This document shows positions 9,500-18,343 of a DNA stretch of 64,000 bases, one piece after another. Origin of the DNA: CAYREX01 sp964423505 (GTDB taxonomy: Bacteria; Fermentibacterota; Fermentibacteria; Fermentibacterales; JCC-6). The notes under the pieces were generated by a model. That model made no database searches. It saw nothing but the letters and a program-made list of their open reading frames with translations, and had not been told where the DNA came from. The stretch is taken from NCBI GenBank assembly GCA_964423505.1, contig CAYREX010000006.1, positions 81,290 through 145,289 on the forward strand. The letters run 5' to 3'. Position 1 is the first letter of the stretch, and the number at the start of each line of letters is the position of its first letter. Made by a program: the position numbers and the translations under genes.

Positions 9500-10431
9500 G
9501 ACCGGAGCCCCATCCTGAGCCTGGCCGGCCCGGACCTCCGGTTCTCCCGGCGCTCCTCCTCCGACGGTACCACCCAGAACGGCTCCGCCGGCCGGAAGTG
9601 GGGGGAGTCGATGAAGTGCCTCTTGACCAGCCTGTCCTCAAGGGAGTGGAAGGTGATGAAGGCTACCCGCGCCCCCGGAGCGGTCCAGAGGTGCATGCCT
9701 GAGAGTAGCCGCTCCAGATGGCCCAGCTCGTCGTTCACGGCTATCCGGAGCGCCTGGAAGACCCTGGAGAGGACCTTGACGGGGTTACCCCGGGCCGCCC
9801 TGCGGATCGCACGGGCCAGCTCCCCGGTGGAGGAGAGCGGCCTCGCGGCCACTATGGAGCGGGCTATCCTCCTGCTTCCCCTCTCTTCCCCAAGCTCGTA
9901 GATGAGGTCGGCCAGCTCCCGCTCGCCCAGACGGTTCAGAAGGTCGGAGGCGGTCTCGCCCGCGGTCCCGTCGAACCTCATGTCCAGCGGCCCGTCCAGC
10001 CTGTGGGAGAAACCCCTACCGGCCGAGTCGAGCTGCAGCGAGGAGAGACCCAGGTCGAAGAGCCCGCCGGCGGCCCCTTCCGGCGCAGCCCCGGAGGCCA
10101 GCTCCGGCAGGCGGTCGTATGCGGCGTGCAGCACGGTGACCTGCGGGCTCTTCGAGAACCTGTCGCGGAGGAGGATGACGGCGTCAGGGTCGCGGTCCAG
10201 CAGGATGAGCCTTGCATCCGGCCTTGCGTCCAGCAGGGCAGCGGCATGCCCGCCCGCCCCGGCGGTGCCGTCGACCACCGGCCCTGCCCCGGCGGCTGGG
10301 GCCAGGAAGTCGGTGACCTCCCGGGGCATCACCGGCACGTGGACCGGGGCCTCCGCCCCGCGGTCATGCAGAGAGCCGCCCGGGCTCGTCTCCGGCTCCA
10401 GGCGGTCTCTCTCAGGCCCTTCGCTGGACAT
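9496..10431 (-). CDS. rsmH: 16S rRNA (cytosine1402-N4)-methyltransferase RsmH
   Basis: SAM-dependent methyltransferase acting on C1402 in the 16S decoding centre. Family motifs are HVPVMPREV near residue 30, the SAM-binding DGTAGAGGHAAALL, FDLGLSSLQLD, and ITFHSLEDRLVK near the C-terminus. The ATG at 10431 gives 311 residues, the standard length; the open frame continues further up but enters mraZ. It lies 29 bp downstream of mraZ, whose protein is known in other bacteria to repress this gene. Confidence 0.95.
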   Translation of the reverse strand: MSSEGPERDRLEPETSPGGSLHDRGAEAPVHVPVMPREVTDFLAPAAGAGPVVDGTAGAGGHAAALLDARPDARLILLDRDPDAVILLRDRFSKSPQVTVLHAAYDRLPELASGAAPEGAAGGLFDLGLSSLQLDSAGRGFSHRLDGPLDMRFDGTAGETASDLLNRLGERELADLIYELGEERGSRRIARSIVAARPLSSTGELARAIRRAARGNPVKVLSRVFQALRIAVNDELGHLERLLSGMHLWTAPGARVAFITFHSLEDRLVKRHFIDSPHFRPAEPFWVVPSEEERRENRRSGPARLRMGLRS

Positions 10432-10460
10432 GCGTCGCAGGCCTCCAGGACTGGCTGCGG

Positions 10461-10901
10461 TCAGTAGATATCGACCTCTATCTCCTCCAGCGCATCTTCG
10501 AGGGCGGTCCCGCCCTCGTCTGCGTAACTCGAGTAGCGTCCGGGGTCCCATATCTCGATGGAGTCCAGGAGCCCCAGGAAGAGCACCTCGTGCCCTATGC
10601 CCGCCAGCGTCAGAAGCTCGGAGGGGATGGTTATCCTCCCCTGGCCGTCGACGTTCACCTGGCGGATGTGCTGAGAGACCTCCCTCAGCAGGCTCCTGTG
10701 GACCCTGTTGTTCCTCGACAGCGCGGACAGCCCCCGCATGACGCTCGACCACTTCTCCGGCGTGTAGAGCACCAGGCACCCCTCGGGCCCCTTCCCTACG
10801 AAGAGCCCCTCGTTGGGCAGATGCCTCCTGAACTGGGCAGGGACGCTGACCCTGCCCTTTTCATCCAGAGTGTGGACGTGCTTCCCCGTGAATACGCTCA
10901 T
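10461..10901 (-). CDS. mraZ: Transcriptional regulator MraZ
   Basis: AbrB-fold DNA-binding protein that represses the division/cell-wall cluster in other bacteria. The 146-residue product carries the two expected motif copies, LDEKGRVSVPAQFR near residue 13 and DGQGRITIPSEL near residue 87. The ATG at 10901 was chosen over an upstream ATG at 10970 because it has an AGGAGG Shine-Dalgarno (10905-10910), gives family length, and the upstream ATG would lie upstream of the promoter described here. Confidence 0.95.
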   Translation of the reverse strand: MSVFTGKHVHTLDEKGRVSVPAQFRRHLPNEGLFVGKGPEGCLVLYTPEKWSSVMRGLSALSRNNRVHRSLLREVSQHIRQVNVDGQGRITIPSELLTLAGIGHEVLFLGLLDSIEIWDPGRYSSYADEGGTALEDALEEIEVDIY

Positions 10902-10917
10902 GCGCCTCCTCGGCTCA

Positions 10918-10945
10918 ATTCTATCCCACTTTCTCCCACTGTCAA
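10918..10945 (-). promoter_or_regulatory. Promoter of the mraZ division cluster
   Basis: Reading the minus strand, a perfect -35 TTGACA (10940-10945) is followed by a 16-bp spacer and a -10 TAGAAT (10918-10923). The predicted transcript would begin near 10911, only about 10 nt before the mraZ ATG, leaving just the Shine-Dalgarno in the leader. The spacer itself contains two MraZ-type boxes, so a bound MraZ would block RNA polymerase directly. Confidence 0.8.
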
Positions 10946-10969
10946 CCCATATCATGGGAAAGTATCCCA
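10924..10969 (-). promoter_or_regulatory. MraZ operator: four TGGGN boxes
   Basis: On the minus strand TGGGA occurs at 10965-10969, TGGGT at 10945-10949, TGGGA at 10934-10938 and TGGGA at 10924-10928. The last two are spaced TGGGA-N5-TGGGA, the arrangement known for MraZ operators; the start-to-start distances are 20, 11 and 10 bp, i.e. about one helical turn each with one position skipped. A plus-strand TGGGA at 10955-10959 makes a short inverted repeat with the outermost box. Confidence 0.75.
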
Positions 10970-11094
10970 CAATGGCTCCCGGGGCCGGAGAAGCACGGAC
11001 GTATTCGCATATGTATCAGTTATTTAGGTCGAAGAAGCCTAGGAGTGCTCGCGGGCGCGCCGGAGCGGCGCTCCCCGGTCGGCGTACCGGGCGG

Positions 11095-13329
11095 TCAGCG
11101 CCTGCGGCGCCTGCGGGAGCTGCGCCCCCGGCCGCTCCGCCGGGTCCCGCCCTGCTTTCCGTCGTAGTAGTAGTGGTAGCGGTAGGTGTAGTAGCTGTAG
11201 GAGGTGTACATCTTCAGCGGGTCGAAGCCGTTCAGTAGAGCGCCGACCAGCCTGGCGTTGCTCCGGTCCAGCTTGCCCCAGGCGGACTTGAGGACCTTCC
11301 TGTTGACTATCTTGGCGCCGACCACGACAACCGTCGCGTCCATCTCCGGCGCCAGGAGCATGGCGTCGGTCACGACCGCGGCGGGCGGGCTGTCGAAGAT
11401 GACCATGTCGTACCTGCTCCGGAGCTCCTCCAGCAGCCTTCCGAACCGGGCCCCCCCTATCAGCTCCGAGGGGTTGTGGGGGATGTAGCCCGAGGTCATG
11501 GCCTGCAGGTTCGCAACACCGGTCTCCCGGATGACCGAGTCGAGCTGCTCTATCCCGGCTATGACCTCGGAGAAGCCGGGCTCCCTCGTTATGTCGAAGA
11601 TGTTGTGTATCACCGGCCTGCGGAGGTCGGTGTCGACTATGAGCACCCTGTCTCCCGCCTGGGCTATCGCCACCGCCAGGTTTCCGGCTGTGGTCGACTT
11701 GCCCTCACGGGGGCCGGCGCTGGTCACCAGGAGGGTACCTATGCCCTCGTCGCCACCGCTGAAGCGGAGGCTGGTCCGGAGGTCGCGGTAGGCCTCGCTG
11801 GCCGCCTTCCTGGGCCCGGTCATCATGATGAGCCCCATGCGTCCGGTCTCCGTGCGGAGCTCCGCCCGGGACATCTTCGGCACAACGCCGATGACCGGTA
11901 TCCCCAGCTGCTCTATGTCCTCCGGGTTCTTGACCCTCTGGTCTATCCGCTCCTTCAGGAGCACGAAGCCGACGCCGAGGACCAGACCTACGAAGATGCC
12001 AAGGATGAGGTTCTTCCTGCTGTTAGGGACTATCATCCCGCCGGGCAGGGCGGTATCCACGATGCGGACGTTCCCCATCTGTCCCGCCTCGGCTATGCGG
12101 ACCTCCTCGTACTTCGTGCGCAGCATGAGGTATATCTGCTCGCTGACCGTCCTGTTCCGCTGAAGCCTGGCCAGCTCCAGCTCCAGCTCCGGGAGCTGCA
12201 GCATGCTGTCCTCCAGCTCCGCTGCGATGCTCTCGAAGACCGCCTCCCTGAGCCTCTCCCCCCTGAGCTCCGCCTCGATGGTGGCCAGGCCGGCCATCAT
12301 CTCGGATATCCTCGTGGTGGGCGAGTCCGGGTAGCGGGAGAGGGCCGCCTCCTCGAGCGCCTCCTGGAGGGCGGCGGTCCTGGCGGCCATGTCCGCCTCC
12401 ACGCTCTGCACAGCCGGGTCCCCCTCCGGGACTCCCTCGGCCAGCAGGGAGGCCCTGGCGGAGACCAGGACGGAGATCTCCAGCTCCAGCTGCTCTATGA
12501 CCGTGTTGCTGAGCCCGCCGAGGGTGCTCTCGAGCTCGGAGCGGTCCAGGTCCAGCTGCTGGGCGTAGTAGTCCCGCTGGGCCTCGAGGGCGCCCTGCTC
12601 GGTGCTGGCGGTTGCGGCGGCCGTCTCGAAAGCGGAGAGGTCGGTCACCAGGGCGCTGGTCTCCGCCTGCAGGTCCACCACCCCCTCCTCCTCCCTGAAG
12701 TCCCGGAGCATCTGCTCGTCCAGCTCCAGCTCGGCCTGGATGAGGGCTATCTGCTGCTGGAGGAAGTCGCGGACCATGGCGTTCTCGCTCCTGGCCTCGT
12801 CCAGGTTCTGCCTGTAGTAGGTGTGGACGGTCAGGTTGGCCAGCGTCGCGGCGGCGGCCGGGGAGGGGCCGTTGGCGGAGAGGACGAAGAAGTCCGTCTC
12901 GCTGAGGACGGATACGGACGTGTTGCCCCGGACCATCCCGATGAGCGCGCCCCGGAGGTTCTGGGCCGGCACCGGCCTCCCCCCGAAGAGGAGCGACACC
13001 AGGCTGTCCGTGTTCGGCGAGGTCAGGATGGAGTCGGCCACCGCCTCGGCCATGCTCCTGCTCTGGATGATCTGTATCTGGTTGTTCCGCATCTGGTCCA
13101 TCTCGAACCAGAAGACGTTGGGCATCTCCAGGGTCTGGGCCATCTGGCTGGTGGCGTCGTAGATGAAGGTGGCGGACGAGCGGTAGACCGGGGTGGTCCT
13201 GGCAGTCCTGTAGATACTGAGGCCTACCGAGACGAGGAGGAAGAACAGGATGACCCACTTGTGGCGGTAGATGGTCCAGATGTACTCGCCCAGACGGACG
13301 GACTCCCGCTCCTCGGCGCCTCCGGTCAT
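11095..13329 (-). CDS. Polysaccharide copolymerase fused to BY-kinase (Wzc-like)
   Basis: Controls chain length and export of capsule or exopolysaccharide by tyrosine autophosphorylation. Layout: Wzz domain with first membrane helix at about residues 27-45, a long periplasmic coiled-coil region, second helix near residue 440, then the bacterial tyrosine kinase with Walker A (SAGPREGKST), Walker A' (VLIVDTDLRRP) and Walker B (MVIFDSPP). The tail has a tyrosine cluster followed by a very basic run of Arg. The ATG at 13329 overlaps the preceding stop as ATGA; another ATG lies at 13347. Being a fused two-domain protein, it is of the Gram-negative type. Confidence 0.9.
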   Translation of the reverse strand: MTGGAEERESVRLGEYIWTIYRHKWVILFFLLVSVGLSIYRTARTTPVYRSSATFIYDATSQMAQTLEMPNVFWFEMDQMRNNQIQIIQSRSMAEAVADSILTSPNTDSLVSLLFGGRPVPAQNLRGALIGMVRGNTSVSVLSETDFFVLSANGPSPAAAATLANLTVHTYYRQNLDEARSENAMVRDFLQQQIALIQAELELDEQMLRDFREEEGVVDLQAETSALVTDLSAFETAAATASTEQGALEAQRDYYAQQLDLDRSELESTLGGLSNTVIEQLELEISVLVSARASLLAEGVPEGDPAVQSVEADMAARTAALQEALEEAALSRYPDSPTTRISEMMAGLATIEAELRGERLREAVFESIAAELEDSMLQLPELELELARLQRNRTVSEQIYLMLRTKYEEVRIAEAGQMGNVRIVDTALPGGMIVPNSRKNLILGIFVGLVLGVGFVLLKERIDQRVKNPEDIEQLGIPVIGVVPKMSRAELRTETGRMGLIMMTGPRKAASEAYRDLRTSLRFSGGDEGIGTLLVTSAGPREGKSTTAGNLAVAIAQAGDRVLIVDTDLRRPVIHNIFDITREPGFSEVIAGIEQLDSVIRETGVANLQAMTSGYIPHNPSELIGGARFGRLLEELRSRYDMVIFDSPPAAVVTDAMLLAPEMDATVVVVGAKIVNRKVLKSAWGKLDRSNARLVGALLNGFDPLKMYTSYSYYTYRYHYYYDGKQGGTRRSGRGRSSRRRRRR

Positions 13330-13754
13330 CTCTCCAGCATCAGCCATACGACGTTCACCGCAATTATTATCTTGTAAGCGAAGTCAATGGCGTCCTTCCA
13401 CCACTCGTACCTTCGGGTGGGTACGTGTATGGTCGCGCCGGGCCTGAGGGTCGGCACCGGCTCGCCCTCGGCCCTGAGGAAGTCGCCCAGGTCGTACTCC
13501 ACCCCGGAGCCTTCGTAGACGATGCTGACCCCGCCCAGGTCGGCCTCCGGCGTGGGACCGCCGGCGGCGGAGATGCCGGCCACCAGGTCCGCTCCCACGG
13601 GCACAAGGTGGGTGCCGGGAACGCCGACCTCTCCCCAGACGTGTATGCTCATCCGTACCCGGTCGGTCTCCAGGCCGGGGACGGTGTAGCTCTCGATGCC
13701 GGATGCGAGGCTTGCCGCGGAGAGAAGGAGCGCCGCGGCGGGAACGGACCTCAT
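13326..13754 (-). CDS. Short SLBB-domain polysaccharide export-like protein
   Basis: A 142-residue protein with a signal-like N-terminus (about residues 1-19), one SLBB/ligand-binding beta-grasp domain (IHVWGEVGVPGTHLVPVGADL, around residues 36-60, broken here for length as VWGEVGVPGTH and LVPVGADL), and a C-terminal membrane segment near residues 125-139. It lacks the poly-export domain of a full Wza. Coupling to the Wzc-like gene and two UDP-sugar dehydrogenases points to polysaccharide secretion. Whether it is an outer-membrane gate or an inner-membrane partner is unknown. Confidence 0.72.
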   Translation of the reverse strand: MRSVPAAALLLSAASLASGIESYTVPGLETDRVRMSIHVWGEVGVPGTHLVPVGADLVAGISAAGGPTPEADLGGVSIVYEGSGVEYDLGDFLRAEGEPVPTLRPGATIHVPTRRYEWWKDAIDFAYKIIIAVNVVWLMLER

Positions 13755-15073
13755 GCCTTCACTATCCTGTCCCTTCCCCGCTCAACGCCCGAGCAGGCGT
13801 TCCTGGTATCGACCACCAGCCTGGAGTTGTCGACTATCCACTGGTAATCGTAGCAGGAATGGTCGGTGATGACAACTGCGCAGTCGTAGCCCGCGAGCGT
13901 CTCCTCGGTGAGCTCCACCGAGACCGGCCTGTGCTCGGTCTGCCTGGTGCTGCCTATCCTGCCTACGTAGGGGTCGTTGTAGTCGACCGTGGCGCCCAGC
14001 TCGAGCAGCTCCTCCATGACCGGGAGGGCGGGGGTCTCCCGTATGTCGTCGATGTCCGGCTTGTAGGCCATGCCGAGTATCAGTATCCTGCTGCTCCTTA
14101 CGCTCTTGCGGGCGTCGTTCAGCGCCCGTGTGACCGTGTCGACCACGAAGTGTGGCATCCCGGTGTTTATCTCTCCGGCCAGCTCAATGAAGCGGGTGGG
14201 CATCCCGTACTGGTGCGCCTTCCAGGTCAGGTAGAAAGGGTCTATCGGTATGCAGTGCCCGCCGAGGCCCGGCCCCGGGTAGAACGGCGTGTAGCCGAAG
14301 GGCTTCGTCGAGGCTGCCTCTATGACCTCCCAGATGTCCACGCCCATCCTGCTGCAGAGCATCTTCAGCTCGTTCACCAGGGCGATGTTGACCGCCCTGT
14401 AGGTGTTCTCGGTTATCTTGGCCATCTCCGCCACCTCGGGGGAGCTGACCGTGACAACGCTGTCCACGGCGTAGCCGTAGACGAGCTCGGCCGCCTCGGC
14501 CCCCTCGGGGGTCAGGGCGCCCACCAGCTTGGGGATGGTCCTGGTGGTGAAATGACGGTTGCCCGGGTCCTCCCTCTCCGGCGAGAAGGCCAGGTGGAAG
14601 TCCACCCCGGCCCGCATGCCGCTCTCCTCGAGTATGGGGACCAGCTCCTCGCGGGTGGTGCCCGGGTAGGTGGTGGACTCCAGCACCACGAGCTGCCCCC
14701 TACGGAGGTGATCCCGGACCATTCGGCCGGTGCCGGTGACGTAGCTGAGGTCCGGCTGCCTGGAGATGCCCAGGGGCGTCGGGACGCAGATGATGACCGC
14801 GTCCGCCCGCTCCAGCACGGAGAAGTCGGTGCCTGCGCCGAGCCTCCCGGTCCCGGTCGCCTCGGTTATCCGCTCGGAGGGGATGTGCCTCAGGTAGCTG
14901 GTACCCTCCTCGATGAGCCGGGCCTTCTCAGGGTCGACGTCCACGCCGAGAACCTCGCAGCCGCCGCGGACGAACTCCAGCGCCAGCGGCAGGCCCACGT
15001 AGCCGAGACCGATGACGGCTACGGCGGGCCTCTCCCTGCCCGCCTCCCTCATCCTCTCGCTGAAGGCGCTCAT
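13751..15073 (-). CDS. UDP-N-acetyl-D-mannosamine/glucosamine 6-dehydrogenase family (WecC/TviB-like)
   Basis: NAD-dependent four-electron oxidation of a UDP-HexNAc to the uronic acid for polysaccharide building. The 440-residue product has the Rossmann motif IGLGYVGLPLALEF near residue 20, the catalytic cysteine motif PGLGGHCIPIDPFY near residue 260 and the C-terminal UDP-binding domain with MAYKPDIDD. GGHC rather than GGSC separates this subfamily from UDP-glucose dehydrogenase. The ATG at 15073 overlaps the stop of the upstream gene (ATGA). The exact sugar cannot be told from sequence. Confidence 0.88.
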   Translation of the reverse strand: MSAFSERMREAGRERPAVAVIGLGYVGLPLALEFVRGGCEVLGVDVDPEKARLIEEGTSYLRHIPSERITEATGTGRLGAGTDFSVLERADAVIICVPTPLGISRQPDLSYVTGTGRMVRDHLRRGQLVVLESTTYPGTTREELVPILEESGMRAGVDFHLAFSPEREDPGNRHFTTRTIPKLVGALTPEGAEAAELVYGYAVDSVVTVSSPEVAEMAKITENTYRAVNIALVNELKMLCSRMGVDIWEVIEAASTKPFGYTPFYPGPGLGGHCIPIDPFYLTWKAHQYGMPTRFIELAGEINTGMPHFVVDTVTRALNDARKSVRSSRILILGMAYKPDIDDIRETPALPVMEELLELGATVDYNDPYVGRIGSTRQTEHRPVSVELTEETLAGYDCAVVITDHSCYDYQWIVDNSRLVVDTRNACSGVERGRDRIVKA

Positions 15074-16374
15074 ACGTTCCTTCCGATGCCGTAGTAGGTG
15101 AATCCCATCCTGCGGAGCTTGCCGGGGTTGAACACGTTGCGGCCGTCGAAGACCACCGGTTTGCGCATCAGGTCCATTATCCTGGGGAAGTCCGGCTCCC
15201 TGAACTCCGTCCACTCGGTCACCAGTACCAGGCCGTCGGCGTCGCGGACCGCGTCGTAGGTGGAGTCGGCGTACTCGATGGAGTCGCCCAGGCGCCCCCT
15301 CGCGTTCTCCAGCGCCTGCGGGTCGTAGGCGCAGACGGTGGCACCCCTCGCCAGCAGGCCGTCTATGACCGTCAGCGCCGGCGCCTCCCTGATGTCGTCG
15401 GTGTTGGGCTTGAAGGAGACTCCCCATACCCCGAAGCGCAGACCGGTGAGGTCCTCGCCGTAGTGGGCGGAGACCTTGCGGGGCAGGAGCGCTTTCTGGT
15501 CGTCGTTGACCTCCGTGACGGCCCTGAGGACGCGCAGCTCTATCCCGTTCTCCAGCGCGGTCTTCTGGAGCGCTCGTATGTCCTTCGGGAAGCATGAGCC
15601 TCCGAAGCCGGCGCCGGGGAAGAGGAAGCTGGGTCCGATGCGGCGGTCGGAGCCTATGCCGACCCTGATGTCGTGCACGTCGGCGCTGACCAGGTCGCAC
15701 ATGTTCGCTATCTCGTTCATGAAGGATATCCTGGTGGCGAGGAGGCTGTTCGCGACGTACTTCGTCATCTCGGCGCTCCGGTTGCTCATCACCAGTATCG
15801 GGTTGTTGGTCCGGACGAAGGGGGAGTAGAGCTCCCTCATCACCTCGGCGACCTCCTCCGAGTCGGTCCCCACCACAACGCGGTCCGGCTTCATGAAGTC
15901 GTCTATGGCGGAGCCCTCCTTCAGGAACTCCGGATTGCTGACCACGTGCACCTCGTGGTCCGTGTTCGCCTCTATGGTATCCCGCACGAGGTCGGCCGTG
16001 CCCACCGGCACGGTGCTCTTGTTCACCACTATCCTCGGGCCGTCCATGGCCCTGGCTATGTCCTTGGCGACTGCGAGGACGTGCTTCAGGTCGGCGGACC
16101 CGTCCTCGTCCGGCGGGGTCCCGACGGCTATGAAGACTATCCTGCTCTTCCGTACCGCCTCGGCGGTGTCCGTGGTGAAGCTGAGCCTGTCCTCACTGGT
16201 GTTCCTGCGGATCATCGTCTCCAGGCCGGGCTCGTAGATGGGTATGATCCCGTTCCTGAGGTCCTCTATCTTGCGCCGGTCGTTGTCCACGGAGATGACG
16301 TCGTTGCCCATCTCCGACAGGCAGGTGGCTGCGACAAGGCCTACGTAACCGCTTCCGACCACGGCTATGTGCAT
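15070..16374 (-). CDS. ugd: UDP-glucose 6-dehydrogenase
   Basis: Oxidises UDP-glucose to UDP-glucuronate. The 434-residue product has N-terminal GSGYVGLVAATCL, the catalytic cysteine motif GFGGSCFPKDI near residue 260 and the C-domain motif GVSFKPNTDDIREAP. It heads the four-gene polysaccharide unit and has a good Shine-Dalgarno (GGAGG, 4 nt before the ATG). The 88 bp upstream hold the selB terminator and a possible promoter. Confidence 0.93.
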   Translation of the reverse strand: MHIAVVGSGYVGLVAATCLSEMGNDVISVDNDRRKIEDLRNGIIPIYEPGLETMIRRNTSEDRLSFTTDTAEAVRKSRIVFIAVGTPPDEDGSADLKHVLAVAKDIARAMDGPRIVVNKSTVPVGTADLVRDTIEANTDHEVHVVSNPEFLKEGSAIDDFMKPDRVVVGTDSEEVAEVMRELYSPFVRTNNPILVMSNRSAEMTKYVANSLLATRISFMNEIANMCDLVSADVHDIRVGIGSDRRIGPSFLFPGAGFGGSCFPKDIRALQKTALENGIELRVLRAVTEVNDDQKALLPRKVSAHYGEDLTGLRFGVWGVSFKPNTDDIREAPALTVIDGLLARGATVCAYDPQALENARGRLGDSIEYADSTYDAVRDADGLVLVTEWTEFREPDFPRIMDLMRKPVVFDGRNVFNPGKLRRMGFTYYGIGRNV

Positions 16375-16425
16375 GATTCCTCCAGGATGCGTTTTGACGG
16401 TATCCGTATCCGTGCGGGACTGCAG

Positions 16426-16454
16426 AGAATAAGAAAACCCCCGGTTGCTGTAAA
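16426..16454 (-). promoter_or_regulatory. Possible promoter for the ugd operon
   Basis: Minus-strand TTTACA (16449-16454, five of six to the -35 consensus), a 17-bp spacer and TATTCT (16426-16431, four of six). The -35 element sits in the loop of the selB terminator hairpin. No better candidate was seen before the ugd start. Confidence 0.35.
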
Positions 16455-16461
16455 CAACCGG
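16431..16461 (-). terminator. Rho-independent terminator of selB
   Basis: On the minus strand CCGGTTG (16455-16461) pairs perfectly with CAACCGG (16441-16447) around a 7-nt loop, and is followed by GGGTTTTCTTA, a usable U tract. It starts 2 nt after the selB stop codon, so it ends the rnf/sel transcript. Confidence 0.8.
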
Positions 16462-16462
16462 C

Positions 16463-18343
16463 TCAGCGGCGGGTGGGATACCTCCGGTCGCCCCTTCGGA
16501 CGGTCAGGCCCAGCTCGTCCATCAGCTCCGCCCAGAGCAGGGCCACCTTGCGGGAGACGCCCATGAGGTCCCTCAGCCGGGCCAGGGTGAAGCCATCCTC
16601 GCCCAGCTCCGCGGTGGCGGAGGCCGCGGTCGCCCGCAGGTCCCGGTCGGTGACCAGGCTGCCGGAGCCGAGTCGGTGGAGAAGTCCCCTCTCCACGAGC
16701 GCCTCGGCGGTGACCGGGTCACCCGCCGCGTCTTCCGGCAGCCCCTCCGGACCGGCTCCCTCCACTGCGTCGACCAGCCGGTCAGCATCCGGGGCAAGCT
16801 CCTCCGGGATATCCTCCGGGTGACCGGCCAGAGCCAGCCAGGCTCCCCTCCGCTCCATCCTGCCCTCCGCCTCCAGGCCCGCCAGCACACCCTTGACGAA
16901 CGACGCCGGGGCGCCTGCGAGTATCCGTCCCGGGGCGGCCGACGGAAGGCCGGGGCTGAGCGGGCTCGCCTCGTGGTGGGTCCCGAGGGCCTCCAGCAGA
17001 AGGTCCTGCGCCTGACGGAACGCTTCCGCGTCCACCATCCTGGCCTCCGGTCCCTCTCCCAGGCGTACGGCCATCCCCTGCTCCAGGAGCCTCTCCGCCG
17101 CCTCCAGGGCGTCCGCCCCGTCGATGCCCGCCTCGCCGAGGACCGAGGCCGGGACCACGCCGGTCCTGCCGGCGTCGCGAAGCCTCTCCATCAGCAGGTC
17201 GGCCGGGTCTCCCTCGGCGAGAAGCTCCAGGTGCCTGCTCCTCGTATCAGCGTGCTTCCTGCGGACCTTCCGGGTGCCCACCTCCAGCACGGTGCCCCCC
17301 CCTATGGTGACTACCGGGGAGTACATCCGCAGAACCAGGTCGTCGCCCGGCAGGGCGGCAACCGGCGACTCCAGTTGGAAGTGCACGAAGCCCGAGGTGC
17401 CCGGCGGGACCGGACCCTCCTCGACCGGCACGGCCCTGGCCATCACCTCGGCGGTGCCGGTGTGGAGCCTGACCCTCTGGTTGCGCCGGAGCGGCGGGGC
17501 CCCGGGGAGGATGCGGCACTCGGTGTCCAGGCTGAGCGTCGGCTCGAGCAGACCCCTGTCGGAGAGGCAGGAGCCCCTCTCGACCTGCTCCGCCTCCAGG
17601 CCGACCAGGTTGAGGGCTACCCTGTCGCCGGCCCTTCCCTCCTCAGCCCCTCGCCTGTTGTTGACGCTCAGCTCCCTGACCCTGTGGACGCTCCCGCCCG
17701 GCTGCACCTGGAGGCTGTCGCCCGGCCTCACGCTCCCGGAGACGGCGGTGCCGGCCACTATGGTGCCGAAGCCCTTCAGGACGAAGACCCGGTCCACGAA
17801 AAGCCTGAAACGGCCGGATGCGTCCCGCTGGCCGGTCCCCGCGGCCATCTCGGCCAGGGCGTCCCGGAGCCCGTCGAGGCCCTCGCCGGTCATGGCGGAT
17901 ACACGGAGGACGGGCGTGCCGTCGAAGGGCGTACCCTCCAGGAGCTCCATCACGTCCGCCTCGGCCAGGTCCTGCATCTCGGAGTCGACCAGGTCGCACT
18001 TGGTCAGGGCCACCAGCCCCCTGTGTACGCCGAGAAGGTCCAGGACGTCGAGGTGCTCCCGGGTCTGGGGCATCACACCCTCGTCGGCGGCCACCACCAT
18101 CAGGAAGAAGTCGACCGTCGCCACGCCGGCGACCATCTGACGCACGAAGCGCTCGTGGCCGGGCACGTCTATGAAGGCGAGCACCTCTCCGTCGGGCATG
18201 GGCATGAAGACGTAGCCCAGCTCTATGGTGATGCCCCGGCTCTTCTCCTCCTTGAGGCGGTCCGGGTCCTGCCCGGTAAGGGCCATCACCAGGGAGCTCT
18301 TGCCGTGGTCTATGTGTCCGGCGGTCCCCGCTACTATCCCCAC
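16463..18343 (-). CDS. selB: Selenocysteine-specific elongation factor SelB
   Basis: GTPase that delivers Sec-tRNA(Sec) to UGA codons at SECIS hairpins. The 626-residue product has G1 GTAGHIDHGKSSL at the N-terminus, G3 DVPGHERF, G4 TKCDLVD, followed by EF-Tu-like domains II-III and a C-terminal winged-helix region (about residues 390-626) ending in RKVALLWAELMDELGLTVR, the typical SelB tail that binds SECIS RNA. It overlaps selA by 10 bp. SelB implies selenoproteins and tRNA-Sec elsewhere; none is seen in this window. Confidence 0.95.
   Translation of the reverse strand: MGIVAGTAGHIDHGKSSLVMALTGQDPDRLKEEKSRGITIELGYVFMPMPDGEVLAFIDVPGHERFVRQMVAGVATVDFFLMVVAADEGVMPQTREHLDVLDLLGVHRGLVALTKCDLVDSEMQDLAEADVMELLEGTPFDGTPVLRVSAMTGEGLDGLRDALAEMAAGTGQRDASGRFRLFVDRVFVLKGFGTIVAGTAVSGSVRPGDSLQVQPGGSVHRVRELSVNNRRGAEEGRAGDRVALNLVGLEAEQVERGSCLSDRGLLEPTLSLDTECRILPGAPPLRRNQRVRLHTGTAEVMARAVPVEEGPVPPGTSGFVHFQLESPVAALPGDDLVLRMYSPVVTIGGGTVLEVGTRKVRRKHADTRSRHLELLAEGDPADLLMERLRDAGRTGVVPASVLGEAGIDGADALEAAERLLEQGMAVRLGEGPEARMVDAEAFRQAQDLLLEALGTHHEASPLSPGLPSAAPGRILAGAPASFVKGVLAGLEAEGRMERRGAWLALAGHPEDIPEELAPDADRLVDAVEGAGPEGLPEDAAGDPVTAEALVERGLLHRLGSGSLVTDRDLRATAASATAELGEDGFTLARLRDLMGVSRKVALLWAELMDELGLTVRRGDRRYPTRR

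Noticed and set aside
10971..11094. Terminator after the Wzc-like gene
   Set aside because: GC-rich palindrome GGAGC/GCTCC near 11063-11075 is present, but there is no U tract and no second support.
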